Positions 8,471 through 18,900 of a stretch of DNA of 64,000 nucleotides are shown here, one piece after another. Numbering within the stretch: position 1 is the first letter of the stretch; each line of letters opens with the position of its first letter. A program made the translations under genes and the position numbers. Source of the DNA: a bacterium (lineage in GTDB: Bacteria > Zixibacteria > MSB-5A5 > WJJR01); NCBI GenBank assembly GCA_021813505.1, contig JAKAKI010000018.1, positions 1-64,000 of the forward strand. The letters run 5' to 3'. The notes beneath the pieces are model-generated. The model did not search any database. It saw nothing but the letters and a program-made list of their open reading frames with translations, and was not told where the DNA came from.

Positions 8471-10236
8471 GCGGCGCAAACTCCACCGCTGATTACAATC
8501 TACTGGCATCGCTGAATCTGATTTCCGCGCTGGCTGAAGCCGGCGTGCGGGATTTCGTGATTTCGTCCGGCTCAAGGTGCGCGCCGCTGGTGCTGGCGGC
8601 ATCGCGGTGCAACGAAATCCGCATCCTGACGCACTTCGATGAACGCTCGGCGGGGTTTCTGGCGCTCGGAAACGCCAAAGCCTCAAGACGGCCGGCGGCG
8701 CTCATCTGCACCTCGGGGACAGCCGCGGCGAATTACTTTCCGGCTGTCGTGGAGTCGCGGTTGTCGCACACGCCACTGGTGATACTGACGGCGGATCGCC
8801 CGCCGGAACTGCGCGGTACGGGCGCATCGCAGACGATTGACCAATTGGAATTGTACGGCAGTTACCCGCTGCACTTTGCTGATCTGCCGGTGCCGATTGA
8901 TGGTCGTACGGCCACCGTGTGGGCCGTGAGAGGCGCCGAAGCCGCGCGAGTGGCGGCGGGATTTCCGAGTGGGCCTGTCCATCTGAATCTGCCATTTCGA
9001 GAGCCATTGATTCCTGATCCATCCGGGCTTGAACGAATTGTCGCTGATTTTGGCAGGCAAACCCAGCCGAAATCTGACCGCAGGCCGGTCGTGCAGGACC
9101 GTGGCGAACAACCGTGGGATGAAATCGCGGCGCGACTGGCCGGGTGCCCACGAGGACTGATCGTTTGTGGTCCGCAGAACACGCACGATGATCTGGGAGT
9201 CGCGGTGTCGGCATTGGCCACGCGCCTCGGGATTCCAATTCTAGCCGACGTTGCATCGCAAGTGCGGTTTGGTCCACATTGCAATCAGGGGATTATTTCG
9301 CATTTTGATCTGTGTTTGCGTGAGCGAGGTTTCGGCGACAGCGTGCGGCCTGATCTGGTCCTGCGTCTGGGCGGGCTCCCGACGTCCAAAGTCCTAAACG
9401 AATGGCTCGCGTCATTACCACCGCATGAGCACATTCTGATTGATGAATCCAGCGACATCGCGGATCCAGACAAGATCGGGACGGCCCGGATCACAGCCGA
9501 TCTCGTGACTGCGTGCGTCGAAATCAGCCGGCGACTGAATGGCAAAGCCGGCAGTTCGCATGACTACCTTCACAATTGGCAGCAAGCCGAGAGAACAGCG
9601 GCAAATGTGTTGGAGCCTGCGTTTGCAGCCAGGGAGACAGGATTCGGCGGTTCGGTTGTCAGAGCCGTGTTCCAGTCCGCCCCAGACGGAACGCCGATCT
9701 TTCTCTCTAACAGCCTGCCGATCCGCTGGGCGGAATTCTATGCCACCGGCGGCGGCGACACGCGCCGGGTGTTTTACAATCGCGGTGCGAATGGAATTGA
9801 TGGGATTGTCTCGACGGCTGGCGGCGTGGCGGCGGCGCTTGCGCGTCCGACGGTTCTGATTGTTGGCGACGTGACGATGCTCCATGATTTGAACGGTTTG
9901 GCCGCGGTGCGGCAGTACGATCTTCCTCTGAAGATTGTCCTTCTGAACAATGATGGTGGCGGGATTTTTTCGTATCTCCCGATTGCCGGTCACCGTGACG
10001 TGAATGAGTCACTGGTGGCAATGCCGCATGGCCGCGACTTTCGCTGCGCCGCTGCACTTTGGGAAATCCCCTATCAGAAATTGGAGTCTGTCAGCGCATT
10101 CATCTCCGCATTCGCGGCGGCTCTTGCGAAACCGGGGCCGGCGATACTGGAGTTCCCATCGACCCGTGACGGTGACGTGGCCGCCAGCTGGGAAATCGAG
10201 CGCCGTGTGGCGAGTGCAATGACCGGAGCGTCTTAG
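8467..10236 (+). CDS. menD: SEPHCHC synthase MenD
   Basis: Thiamine-diphosphate enzyme that adds 2-oxoglutarate to isochorismate to give 2-succinyl-5-enolpyruvyl-6-hydroxy-3-cyclohexene-1-carboxylate. The N-terminal FVISSGSRCAPLVLA, TSGTAAANYFPAV with LTADRPPELRGTGASQTIDQ, and the C-terminal thiamine-binding GDVTMLHDLNGL...NNDGGGIFSYLP are all MenD signatures. The preferred start is GTG 8467, sharing GTGA with the menF stop (589 residues). A longer in-frame ATG at 8419 would lie wholly inside menF. Confidence 0.95.
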   Translation: MSGANSTADYNLLASLNLISALAEAGVRDFVISSGSRCAPLVLAASRCNEIRILTHFDERSAGFLALGNAKASRRPAALICTSGTAAANYFPAVVESRLSHTPLVILTADRPPELRGTGASQTIDQLELYGSYPLHFADLPVPIDGRTATVWAVRGAEAARVAAGFPSGPVHLNLPFREPLIPDPSGLERIVADFGRQTQPKSDRRPVVQDRGEQPWDEIAARLAGCPRGLIVCGPQNTHDDLGVAVSALATRLGIPILADVASQVRFGPHCNQGIISHFDLCLRERGFGDSVRPDLVLRLGGLPTSKVLNEWLASLPPHEHILIDESSDIADPDKIGTARITADLVTACVEISRRLNGKAGSSHDYLHNWQQAERTAANVLEPAFAARETGFGGSVVRAVFQSAPDGTPIFLSNSLPIRWAEFYATGGGDTRRVFYNRGANGIDGIVSTAGGVAAALARPTVLIVGDVTMLHDLNGLAAVRQYDLPLKIVLLNNDGGGIFSYLPIAGHRDVNESLVAMPHGRDFRCAAALWEIPYQKLESVSAFISAFAAALAKPGPAILEFPSTRDGDVAASWEIERRVASAMTGAS

Positions 10237-11072
10237 TGCCCTACCGGCAAATCAAGGAGTGCAAGTGGTTCTATGAGGACCAGGGAGCGCGTGATCTCCC
10301 GGCTCTGCTTTTGCTCCACGGATTCTCCGGATGTGTGGCGGTTTGGGATGAAGTTGTCGCCGGTCTGGAATCAGACTTCCGTTGCATTCGAGTCGACCTT
10401 CCAGGCCATGGCGCGACCGAGTGTCCGGACGAAATCTCGAACTTCCGGATGAATTCGGTCTGTGAATCTCTGGAGCAGCTTCTCGGTTCACTGGAGATTC
10501 GGCAAACGAATGTGTGGGGTTACTCGATGGGCGGGCGGCTGGCTCTGCATTTTGCCCTGGAGTACTCCGGACGAGTGCAGCGTTTGGTGCTCGAGAGCGT
10601 GTCACCGGGAATCGCTGATCCAGAGGGACGACGGCAGCGCGCTGTGGAAGATGGAGAACTGGCAGACGAAATCGAACGGCAGGGAATGGCATGGTTTGTC
10701 GAGGAGTGGATGAAGCGGCCGCTCTTTGCCAGCCAGCAGAACATGCCGGAGGAGAAGCAGGTGCAGGGGAGAGAACTGCGACTGCGTAATCGACCAAAAG
10801 GGCTGGCGGCCAGTTTGCGAGGAATGGGGACCGGCGCGCAGGGAGCTTTGCATGAGCGGCTGAGCGAGCTCAGTGCGCCGACGATGTTGATGACCGGCGA
10901 GTACGATGACAAATTCCGGGCTATTGGACTGCAGATGGCAGGCTTGATTCCCCAGGTGCTCTATTGTTTGATTCCCCATGCCGGCCATGCGCCATCCTGG
11001 GAGCAGCCGGAACGCAGTGTGCGCGCCGTCCGGGATTTTCTTCTGGGGAAGGATCTCCCGCGCCGAGCTTGA
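10236..11072 (+). CDS. menH: SHCHC synthase MenH (alpha/beta hydrolase)
   Basis: Removes pyruvate from SEPHCHC to form 2-succinyl-6-hydroxy-2,4-cyclohexadiene-1-carboxylate. A 278-residue alpha/beta-hydrolase: oxyanion region LLHGFSGC, nucleophile elbow GYSMGG (Ser), late Asp in GEYDDKF and catalytic His in HAGHAPSWEQPE. GTG 10236 overlaps the last base of the menD stop. Hydrolase function is certain from motifs; the MenH assignment rests largely on its place between menD and menB. Confidence 0.9.
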   Translation: MPYRQIKECKWFYEDQGARDLPALLLLHGFSGCVAVWDEVVAGLESDFRCIRVDLPGHGATECPDEISNFRMNSVCESLEQLLGSLEIRQTNVWGYSMGGRLALHFALEYSGRVQRLVLESVSPGIADPEGRRQRAVEDGELADEIERQGMAWFVEEWMKRPLFASQQNMPEEKQVQGRELRLRNRPKGLAASLRGMGTGAQGALHERLSELSAPTMLMTGEYDDKFRAIGLQMAGLIPQVLYCLIPHAGHAPSWEQPERSVRAVRDFLLGKDLPRRA

Positions 11073-11117
11073 GTTAACGGCGCGCATTGTTAAGTACTGA
11101 CGGAGGGTGATCTGTCC

Positions 11118-11939
11118 ATGGGAACAATCAACTGGCAATCGGCACACCAATACGAGGACATCAAGTACGAAAAGGCCGAGGGGATCGCCAAGATCACGAT
11201 CAACCGGCCGAAAGTGCGCAATGCATTCCGTCCGCAGACGGTTGTCGAAATGTCGGCGGCCTTCACGGATGCGCGCGATGACGCGGCCATCGGCGTCGTG
11301 ATTCTGACCGGCCAGGGATCGGATGCGTTCTGCTCCGGAGGGGATCAGAGCATCCGCGCCGAGGCGGGATATGTCGATCAGTCCGGCGTCCCGCGTTTGA
11401 ACGTGCTCGACCTGCAGCGATTGGTCCGCACGCTGCCCAAGCCGGTCATTGCGATGGTGGCGGGGTACGCGATCGGCGGCGGACATGTGTTGCATTTGAT
11501 CTGCGACTTGACGATCGCTGCCGACAACAGCCGTTTCGGCCAAACCGGGCCGCGGGTGGGGAGTTTTGACGGCGGGTACGGTGCTTCATACATGGCGCGA
11601 ATTGTGGGACAGAAGAAGGCGCGGGAAATCTGGTATCTCTGCCGCCAGTATGATGCACAGCAGGCGCTGGACATGGGCTTGGTGAACGCCGTCGTGCCGC
11701 TGGATCAGCTTGAAGAGGAAACCATCAAGTGGTGCCGGGAGATACTCGCGAATAGTCCATTGGCGATTCGCTGCCTTAAAGCCGCGATGAATGCCGACTG
11801 CGACGGACAGGCGGGGTTGCAGGAGTTGGCCGGAAATGCGACGTTGCTTTTCTACATGACGCAGGAGGCTCAGGAAGGCCGTAACGCATTTCTGGAAAAG
11901 CGGAAGCCGGACTTCTCCAAGTTTCCACGATTTCCCTAA
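11118..11939 (+). CDS. menB: 1,4-dihydroxy-2-naphthoyl-CoA synthase MenB
   Basis: Crotonase-fold enzyme that closes the second ring of the naphthoquinol. It has 273 residues. Family motifs include [17 protein letters not shown] near the start, SGGDQSIR, the oxyanion segment [12 protein letters not shown], and [20 protein letters not shown], which is close to the well-studied enterobacterial MenB. The C terminus [12 protein letters not shown] is also typical. Start ATG 11118 follows a GGAGGGTGA stretch at a rather long spacing. It lies between menH and menA. Confidence 0.96.
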   Translation: MGTINWQSAHQYEDIKYEKAEGIAKITINRPKVRNAFRPQTVVEMSAAFTDARDDAAIGVVILTGQGSDAFCSGGDQSIRAEAGYVDQSGVPRLNVLDLQRLVRTLPKPVIAMVAGYAIGGGHVLHLICDLTIAADNSRFGQTGPRVGSFDGGYGASYMARIVGQKKAREIWYLCRQYDAQQALDMGLVNAVVPLDQLEEETIKWCREILANSPLAIRCLKAAMNADCDGQAGLQELAGNATLLFYMTQEAQEGRNAFLEKRKPDFSKFPRFP

Positions 11940-11965
11940 GGGTCAATGGCGTCGGGAAAGCTGAC

Positions 11966-12844
11966 ATGACGGGCTGGAAAGTGTGGGTCCATGCGGCCCG
12001 TCCGCGGACGCTCTGGGCCGGCATCACGCCCGTGATTGTCGGCTCCTCGCTGGCGTGGCGTGACCACGTGTTTCACGCCGGTGTCGCACTGGCGGCACTG
12101 ATCGGCGCGGTCGCGATTCAGATCGGGACGAATCTCGCGAACGATTACTACGATTGGAAGCGGGGTGCGGACACGGTACGCCGGATCGGGCCGCTCCGGG
12201 TAACTCAAGCGGGATTGGTGACACCGTCGCGGGTGCGGCTGGCGATGTGGATCGTATTCGGATTCGCCATTCTGGACGGCGCGTATCTGGTATGGCACGC
12301 GGGTTGGCCGATTCTCGTTGCGGGACTCCTGTCGGTGGCCGCTGGGGTACTGTATACCGGCGGACCGTTCCCGATTGGCTACCATGGGCTGGGCGACCTG
12401 TTTGTCTTTCTGTTCTTTGGAGTGGTGGCGGTCTGCGGGACCTACTACGCGATGGCGCTGCAATTGACCTGGACCGCGCTTTGGCTCAGTGTGCCGATGG
12501 GACTTCTGGCCACGGCCATTCTGGTGGTGAACAACCTTCGTGACATCGACACAGACCGCGAGGCGGGGAAGAGGACGCTCGCGGTGCGGCTCGGGCGAGC
12601 CGGCACGCGACGGGAATTCGCCATACTGCTGCTGTTGATCACGTGCATTCCGGTAATCCTGGTGTTGACCGGAATCTGCCGCGCGGGAACGCTTCTGGCC
12701 ACGGTCGGGATGCTGGCGTCGATTCCGCTCTTGCGGACGGTGTTTAATCAGACCGATGGTCCGGCGTTGAATCGCGCATTGGCCGACACGGCGCGGTTGC
12801 AGCTCATCTACGGGTGTCTGCTGGCGATTGGGCTGCAATTGTGA
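11966..12844 (+). CDS. menA: 1,4-dihydroxy-2-naphthoate polyprenyltransferase MenA
   Basis: Inner-membrane UbiA-superfamily prenyltransferase that attaches the isoprenoid tail. In 292 residues several hydrophobic helices carry the two Asp-rich motifs: NLANDYYDWKRGAD (residues about 55-68) and NNLRDIDTDREAGKRTLAV (about 190-208). The N-terminal WVHAARPRTLWAGITPV is a MenA hallmark. The stop overlaps the GTG start of menC in a GTGA junction, so translation is probably coupled. Confidence 0.95.
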   Translation: MTGWKVWVHAARPRTLWAGITPVIVGSSLAWRDHVFHAGVALAALIGAVAIQIGTNLANDYYDWKRGADTVRRIGPLRVTQAGLVTPSRVRLAMWIVFGFAILDGAYLVWHAGWPILVAGLLSVAAGVLYTGGPFPIGYHGLGDLFVFLFFGVVAVCGTYYAMALQLTWTALWLSVPMGLLATAILVVNNLRDIDTDREAGKRTLAVRLGRAGTRREFAILLLLITCIPVILVLTGICRAGTLLATVGMLASIPLLRTVFNQTDGPALNRALADTARLQLIYGCLLAIGLQL

Positions 12845-13917
12845 CTAACTGGTCAACAATTCCATACTCCAGGCGCCTGCCCAAGACGATTGTCACGGCG
12901 CATGGTGAGTACCGTGAACGCAACGGATTGCTTCTCATGGTAAACGCCGGTGGTGATGATTACGGCCTGGGTGATCTGGCACCGCTGCCGGGATTTTCCA
13001 AGGAGAACCTCGATGAGGCCCGCCTACGATGGGAGGCAATCTGGGGCAGAGTGTCGCGATGGGGAGCACCGGAAACGCCGGAAGAACTAGCGGCACTATC
13101 GTCCGAACTGGACGAGGCGACTACAGAAGTTCCTTCGCTACGATACGCACTGGAATTGGCGCTTGCCGACCTGGCGGCGCGTCGGGCAGGAGTCGGGTTG
13201 GCGCAATGGTTGTCGCCCGATGCGCACGATGACATCGAGGTCAATGCCCTGCTTCACAGCGATGATCCCGTCACGCTGGCGGCGCAGGCGCAAGGGGCAT
13301 TTACGAACGGGTTTCGCACATTCAAAATCAAGGTCGCGGTGAAGCCGGTGGCGTTGGACATCGAGCGGGTGACGGCCGTCCGTGCCGCAGTGCCTGAGGC
13401 GAATCTTCGCCTTGATGCCAATGAAGGATGGTCCGAAGGCCAGATGGCCGAAGCGTTCCCTTCGTTCAGCAAGTTGCGTTTGGAGTTTGTGGAGCAGCCG
13501 CTGCCCGTGGGACAGGCGGCGTTGGCGCGCCGCTATTCACGCGAGTACGGAATTCCACTGGCACTCGACGAGGAAATCGGCTCAGTCGAGGATGCCAAAC
13601 GGCTGATTGCTGAGGGAATGTGTGATGGCGTCGTGCTCAAACCGATGATTGGTGGCGGACTCCTGGAAAACCTGTCTCTGGCCAGACTTGGGCACCAAGC
13701 CGGTGTGAAAGTGATCTTCACTTCGACTTGGGAGAGTGACGTCGGTCTTGCGGGAACGCTGCATCTGGCCTGTGCGGCGGGATTGGCGGCAGCGCCGTGT
13801 GGCTTGTCCACCGCGGGCATGATCTCCGATGGGCTTGTGCGGCCGCCACTGGCGATTCGCGAGGGCACACTCTCGCTTCGTGGGATGATTGGCATCGGCG
13901 TGCAAACTGTTTCTTGA
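12841..13917 (+). CDS. menC: o-succinylbenzoate synthase MenC
   Basis: Enolase-superfamily dehydratase making o-succinylbenzoate from SHCHC. Visible active-site elements are the FKIKVAV Lys pair, metal ligands in LRLDANEGW, EFVEQPLPVG and LALDEEIGS, and the final Lys in VVLKPMIGG. The start is set at GTG 12841, which overlaps the menA stop (GTGA) and gives 358 residues. An ATG 27 bases upstream lies inside menA and adds only residues that look unlike the family. Catalysis should be intact. Confidence 0.92.
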   Translation: MTNWSTIPYSRRLPKTIVTAHGEYRERNGLLLMVNAGGDDYGLGDLAPLPGFSKENLDEARLRWEAIWGRVSRWGAPETPEELAALSSELDEATTEVPSLRYALELALADLAARRAGVGLAQWLSPDAHDDIEVNALLHSDDPVTLAAQAQGAFTNGFRTFKIKVAVKPVALDIERVTAVRAAVPEANLRLDANEGWSEGQMAEAFPSFSKLRLEFVEQPLPVGQAALARRYSREYGIPLALDEEIGSVEDAKRLIAEGMCDGVVLKPMIGGGLLENLSLARLGHQAGVKVIFTSTWESDVGLAGTLHLACAAGLAAAPCGLSTAGMISDGLVRPPLAIREGTLSLRGMIGIGVQTVS

Positions 13918-13941
13918 GCCAAGTGGATTAGCGACGTTTCC

Positions 13942-15435
13942 ATGAAATACCCGACCGTACAGTGGGCGGAGGAATCCCCCGATCGACCGGTGCTCTTTGA
14001 TGGCGCGGAGGTCATCACGAATGCCGGGTTTGAGGAGCGGATCGTCGCGGCGGCGCTACGACTCCGGGCGCTCGGCGTGACACCGGACGCGCGCGTTGCG
14101 CTCTTGGGCGGCAACAGCGCTGAGTGGATTACGATTGCCCATGCGGTGGCGCGTGTCGGGGCGATTCTGGTACCGTTGAACACGCGGCTATCTGCGCGGG
14201 AAATATGCAATCAACTCGAATACTATTCGCCGCAGTTGACCATTGCTGATGCGGGATTGCCGTTCACCCCGGCCGATCTAGGGCTCTGGCGGGGGAGTGC
14301 CGTGTGGTTGGGGACGCCGACAGATCAATCTCGCCAGTGGTGGCATCAAGTCGCACGCGCTCCGGAGAGAATAGGCACAGAGGCCGATCCGGAGCGCATC
14401 TGCACGATTATCTCGACATCGGGCACGACCGGAAGCCCCAAAGGGGTATGTCTCAGCCTGGCGAATCATCTGGCCGCCGCGGAGGCGTCGGGGCGCAACT
14501 TGCAGAACCGGCCCTCCGATCGCTGGCTGATCAACCTGCCGCTATTCCACATCGGCGGATTGTCGATCGTCTACCGGAGCGCCGCCATCGGGCTTGGCAT
14601 GGTTGTTCACCGGCGGTTCGGTGTTTCCGAGATGATAGCGTCGATCGCGAATGATGGAATTACGTATCTGTCCCTGGTGGAAAACATGCTGGCCCGATTC
14701 CTGGACGGCTGGGGAGACCGTCCGTTTCCGGCGGGACTACGTGGCGTTTTGATCGGCGGCGGTCCCGTGCGTCTTGAGTTATTGCTGAAAGCGCGCCGGG
14801 GGGGATTGCCGGTTCTGCCGACGTACGGGCTGACTGAGTCGGCATCGCAGGTGGCGACATTGCCGTTGGATGCGAGCGAGGAATATCTCGGAACTTCCGG
14901 ACAGCCGTTGCCGGGGTGCGAAGTCGAAATCCGCGATGAGAACGATGCGGCGGTGCCGGTCGGGACAAAGGGGCAGATTTGGATTCGTGGGCCGATGGTG
15001 ATGCACGGGTATTGGAATTCACATAACCCGCAGCCGCCAAAACCACCCGGTGGCTGGTGCCGGACTGGCGATATCGGAGATCTGAACGCACAGGGGTACT
15101 TGACGGTTCATGGCCGAGCGGACGACATGATCATATCAGGCGGAGAGAAGTTCTTTCCGTCGGAAATCGAAGCCTGCCTAGTCAGGCTCCCTGGAGTACG
15201 CGGGGCGGCGGTGCTCCCGGCACCCGATGCGACCTGGGGCCAGATACCGGTCGCGTTTATCGAGCCCCTCCCTGGGCACCAAGTGGTTCCGACCGAGTTG
15301 GCGGGTGGGCTTGCGGGTGTTCTTGCAAGCTACAAGATACCAACGCAGTACATTGCCCTGGACACGCTCCCCCGAACCGGTTCCGGGAAGATTGATCGTC
15401 GGCGCCTGGGCTCAATGCTCGGCGAGCGGCGCTAG
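13942..15435 (+). CDS. menE: o-succinylbenzoate-CoA ligase MenE
   Basis: AMP-forming acyl-CoA synthetase, 497 residues, activating o-succinylbenzoate for MenB. The P-loop is ISTSGTTGSPKG; LPLFHIGG, PTYGLTESAS, GWCRTGDIG, GRADDMIISGGEKFFPSEIE and the C-terminal TGSGKIDRR lysine follow in the family order. It starts 25 bases after menC and ends the operon. With menF, D, H, B, A and C it completes the pathway to demethylmenaquinone; the final UbiE/MenG methyltransferase is not in this window. Confidence 0.94.
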   Translation: MKYPTVQWAEESPDRPVLFDGAEVITNAGFEERIVAAALRLRALGVTPDARVALLGGNSAEWITIAHAVARVGAILVPLNTRLSAREICNQLEYYSPQLTIADAGLPFTPADLGLWRGSAVWLGTPTDQSRQWWHQVARAPERIGTEADPERICTIISTSGTTGSPKGVCLSLANHLAAAEASGRNLQNRPSDRWLINLPLFHIGGLSIVYRSAAIGLGMVVHRRFGVSEMIASIANDGITYLSLVENMLARFLDGWGDRPFPAGLRGVLIGGGPVRLELLLKARRGGLPVLPTYGLTESASQVATLPLDASEEYLGTSGQPLPGCEVEIRDENDAAVPVGTKGQIWIRGPMVMHGYWNSHNPQPPKPPGGWCRTGDIGDLNAQGYLTVHGRADDMIISGGEKFFPSEIEACLVRLPGVRGAAVLPAPDATWGQIPVAFIEPLPGHQVVPTELAGGLAGVLASYKIPTQYIALDTLPRTGSGKIDRRRLGSMLGERR

Positions 15436-15492
15436 TTCCCCACGTCTGAACCCACCGCCTTCGGCGTGTTGAAGAAACCCTCCGAAAGGTGA

Positions 15493-15655
15493 CGGCAGTT
15501 GTGTAAGGGGGAGGTTGCTTCGGCGCAAAGTGCCGCGCCTCGCAACGACATCACACTGGTCGTTGGCAACGCAAAAGCACAGTTGTCGTTGCGAGGAGCG
15601 TCTCCGCCGAAGGCGGAGGGAGCGACGAAGCAACCTCCCCCTTACACAACTGCCG
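15493..15655. repeat. Nested palindromic element with perfect 30-bp terminal inverted repeats
   Basis: Bases 15493-15522 and 15626-15655 are perfect 30-bp inverted repeats beginning CGGCAGTTGTGTAAGG. Inside, CCTCGCAACGACA (15538-15550) and TGTCGTTGCGAGG (15584-15596) form a second perfect inverted pair. The core GTTGCGAGGAGCG...GCGACGAAGCAAC resembles a widespread class of intergenic palindromes in environmental bacterial genomes. It has no coding capacity and may be a MITE-like element or two repeat units in opposite orientation. Confidence 0.8.
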
Positions 15656-15818
15656 CGATCTCGAGGACAATTTTTTCAACAGGCGCCTCCGGTAGTGGGC
15701 TGACGCGGTTCCCAGCCCACTGGAGTCCGGCCGTGATGAAACACCCCAGCATCCGGTGACGAGAGCGCGGACAGGAGTGGGTGCCACTGAGAGACAAGAA
15801 CTTCCATGACCAGGAGTG

Positions 15819-15847
15819 GGGCAGACACTCTTGTCTGCCCGGTTTTT
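15819..15847 (+). terminator. Rho-independent terminator-like hairpin
   Basis: GGGCAGACA (15819-15827), loop CTCT, TGTCTGCCC (15832-15840), then GGTTTTT. A perfect 9-bp stem with a T-run fits an intrinsic terminator on the plus strand. It is 384 bases after menE, so it may instead belong to the repeat cluster. Confidence 0.5.
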
Positions 15848-15975
15848 CAACACGCACTTCCCTAAGCGCGCTGCCCGGCCATTGCCAGTCGGCCCTCTAT
15901 ATAGCGATTGGCCAAAATGCCGATAAGTGAAACATAGTACGTCACTTTGATGAAAAGGCCATCAATGGGGGGGGA

Positions 15976-18900
15976 ATGACAGAACAGCCATTGGGCGCGG
16001 AAGCTCAATCCCAATCCTCTCAGGAGGTAGTGTCGTCTGAATCGCCGACGTCACCACTGCCCGGTCGCGAATCCCGATTCGCCGGACTGTTCAGATTGCG
16101 TCCCTTGAACAGAATCGCGATGCGGTTCCTGCTTTGGGCGTTCGGCCTCGCCCTGCTACCAATCGGAATACTGGTATGGGTTTCTTTGAACCAGGCCGAG
16201 GACGCGATTCACGATGAAGCCATGCGCAAGCTGATGCTCGTGGCCAATGACCGGCACAATCGCGTCGAAGAGCATTTGCGGCAGATTCGGGGAGCGGTTC
16301 AGAGCGAAGGCCTGGAGCCATTCGTCGCCCGGTTGATCAGTTCGGGTGGCCTGGATCCCGGTGTCACCGTCGATGTGGTCAAAGCCCAACTGGGCGAGGC
16401 CCTTCGATCATTCGCGGGGTCCGACGTCGAAGTTCTGGTCGCCGACATGAACGGGCGCGTGGTGGCGTCTACCGACCCGGCCCATGTCGGGAGCGACTGT
16501 TCGGGGGAGGACTACTTTCTGCAGGGACGCAAGAGCGCGTTCCTCAGCAGCGTCTTCTTCGATACAGTAACGCAACAAATGACTTGGGTTGCATCGGCGC
16601 CGATTGTCAACGAGGCCGACCGGTCGCTGCGGGGTGTTTTGATGAGTTACCTCGACCCGGGCCATCTCGGTGACGTTCTGGAGACTCGTGACGTTGCCCC
16701 AGGGGCAAACAAAGGGAAGGACGAAGCAGATTTCAAGGGGCGGACCTACATGGTCGATTGGGCAGGCCATTTCCTCACGCCGTCGCCCTTCGTGACCGAC
16801 TCATTGCGGGACTTTGCGCTCGATACCAAGCCCCTTCGATATCTGCACGACAACCGGATCGGCATGTCCGGTGACTATACGGACAGTCGCGGTATCAGAG
16901 TCATCGGCGCCACGGAGTTCATTCCGGAGATGAAGTGGATGGTGGTGGTGGAGGCCGACTACAGCGAGGCGATGGCACGCTATGCGCGCTTTCGCAGTGC
17001 GATTATCGTGCTGGCGCTGGTGGTCTTCGGACTGACCCTGGTGCTGGCGTTGCGCCTGGGCGCCACGATCGCCCGTCCGTTGCGCGACTTGGTGCGTGCT
17101 GAGGAGCGGCTGGCCAGAGGCGACGAACTCAGTGCCCTGGTGCCCGACGAGAAGACATCGTCTGGCGAAATCGGGGATCTGATTCGCCAGCGGAACGTGG
17201 TGATCCAACGCGTCCTTTCTGCGGAGAAGAGGCATCGGGATCTGGTTGATGAAATCGATGGCATCGCCTGGGAGGCCGAAGTCGGCACCTGGCGTTTCAC
17301 CTTCGTCAACCGCCGCGCCGAGCAAATTCTTGGATATCCCCCCGAACAGTGGCTCTCCGAGCCGGGGTTCTGGGTGAGGCACTTACATCCTCTCGACCGC
17401 AGCCGCACGGTCCAGGCGTATCTGGAAGCCAGCATTACCGGAAAAGACCTGCGTCTGGAGTACCGGATGATCGCGTCTGACGGACATCCGGTTTGGCTGC
17501 GAGATCAGGCGCATCTGGTCACCGGATCGTTCATGAGTGATGGCCGGCCGGTCCGCCAATTGCGCGGACTAATGATCGATATCACGGCGGCGAAGCAGGC
17601 ACAGGATCTGCTCCAGGAGAGCGAACGGCGGGCGCGCACGATCATCGACATGTCGCACAACGCCATGATCGGCATCGACAGCAAAGGCGAGGTGTCGGTG
17701 TTCAACCGCGCCGCGGAGCAGATGTTTCAAATCACGGCCCGTGAGATCATCGGACAATCCACGGTGCGCCTCGTACCGGAGAAGTACCGCGAGCGGCACG
17801 TGAAAGCCATTGCGCATTACCTCGAAACGGGCCGCTCTGCGGGCGTCATCGGGCAGCCACGTGAAATGCAAGGGTTGCGCAACGACGGTTCGATATTTCC
17901 GATGGAAATTTCGCTAACGCCGACCAAGGACAAATCGATCCGGGTGATCGCGATCATCCAGGACATCACCGCGCGGAAGCGCGCGGATGAGGAACTGCGC
18001 CAGCGATACCGTCAGCTTGACGGAATCCATGATCTGACCAGCGCTCTGATGCACGCGGAGTCGATCGACGAAATCTACGCACAGGCGATGGCCTGTACGA
18101 AGATCTCACTGGGCGCCGAACGGGCATCGATCCTGCTCTCCGACCCGGGGGGACCGATGCGATTCCGGGCCTGGGATGGACTTTCCGAGCCATACCGGTG
18201 TGCCATGGAAGGCCGGATGCCGTGGCGTGAAGATGACCACAATCCCCGCCCGCTGTTGGTCTCCGATACATCAAAGCTCGTCCAGATCGGGCCGACCCAG
18301 CCGACCATCCTTGGGCGCAAAGAACTTGAGGAAATCGAGCCCATTATCGTCAACGAAGGAATCGGTGCGATGATGGTGGTTCCGTTAGTGTTCCAGGGCC
18401 GTCTGCTGGGCCGTCTGATGGCCTACTTCAACGCCCCGCGCGAATTCGCGGAAACGGAAGTTCATCTCGGGCAGACGATCGCGGCCCATGTCGCATTTGC
18501 CATTGGCCGGCAGCGTGCCAACGATGTGCTGAAAGCCGTTGTCGAGGGGGCCTCGCCTTCGACCGGCGATGAGTTCTTCCGGATTCTGGTGCGCCATCTC
18601 GCAGGCGTCCTGCATGTGCGATGGGCATTCGTCGGAGAATCGATAACCGGTGGTGTCGACAAGATTCGAACTCTGGCGATGTGGGCGGGAAACAGCTTTG
18701 CGGAGAACATAGAATACGATCTATCCGGCACACCGTGTGAGGGTGTGATGGGACGCAATATGTGCTGCCACCCGAAGGGTGTGGCGCCCATGTTTCCACA
18801 GGATCCTCTGCTCGCCGAGATGGGAGTGGAGAGTTATCTCGGAGTCCGCCTGTCGGACTCGAATGGGAGCTCTCTGGGCATTCTGGTGGTTATGCATGAT

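Larger units (their letters stand above)
15436..15975. other. 540-base intergenic region with palindromic repeats
   Basis: No convincing gene. It holds the nested inverted repeat at 15493-15655, a terminator-like hairpin at 15819-15847, and a TTTTTCAACA motif near 15671 and at 15843-15852 that is mirrored near 15464 as GTGTTGAAGAAA. Short open frames here run across the palindromes and have no family resemblance. The last 100 bases before 15976 probably carry the promoter of the signalling operon, but I cannot place it with confidence. Confidence 0.6.

Noticed and set aside
8136-9284. Several minus-strand frames under menF and menD
   Set aside because: Overlap essential enzymes with intact motifs; no independent support.
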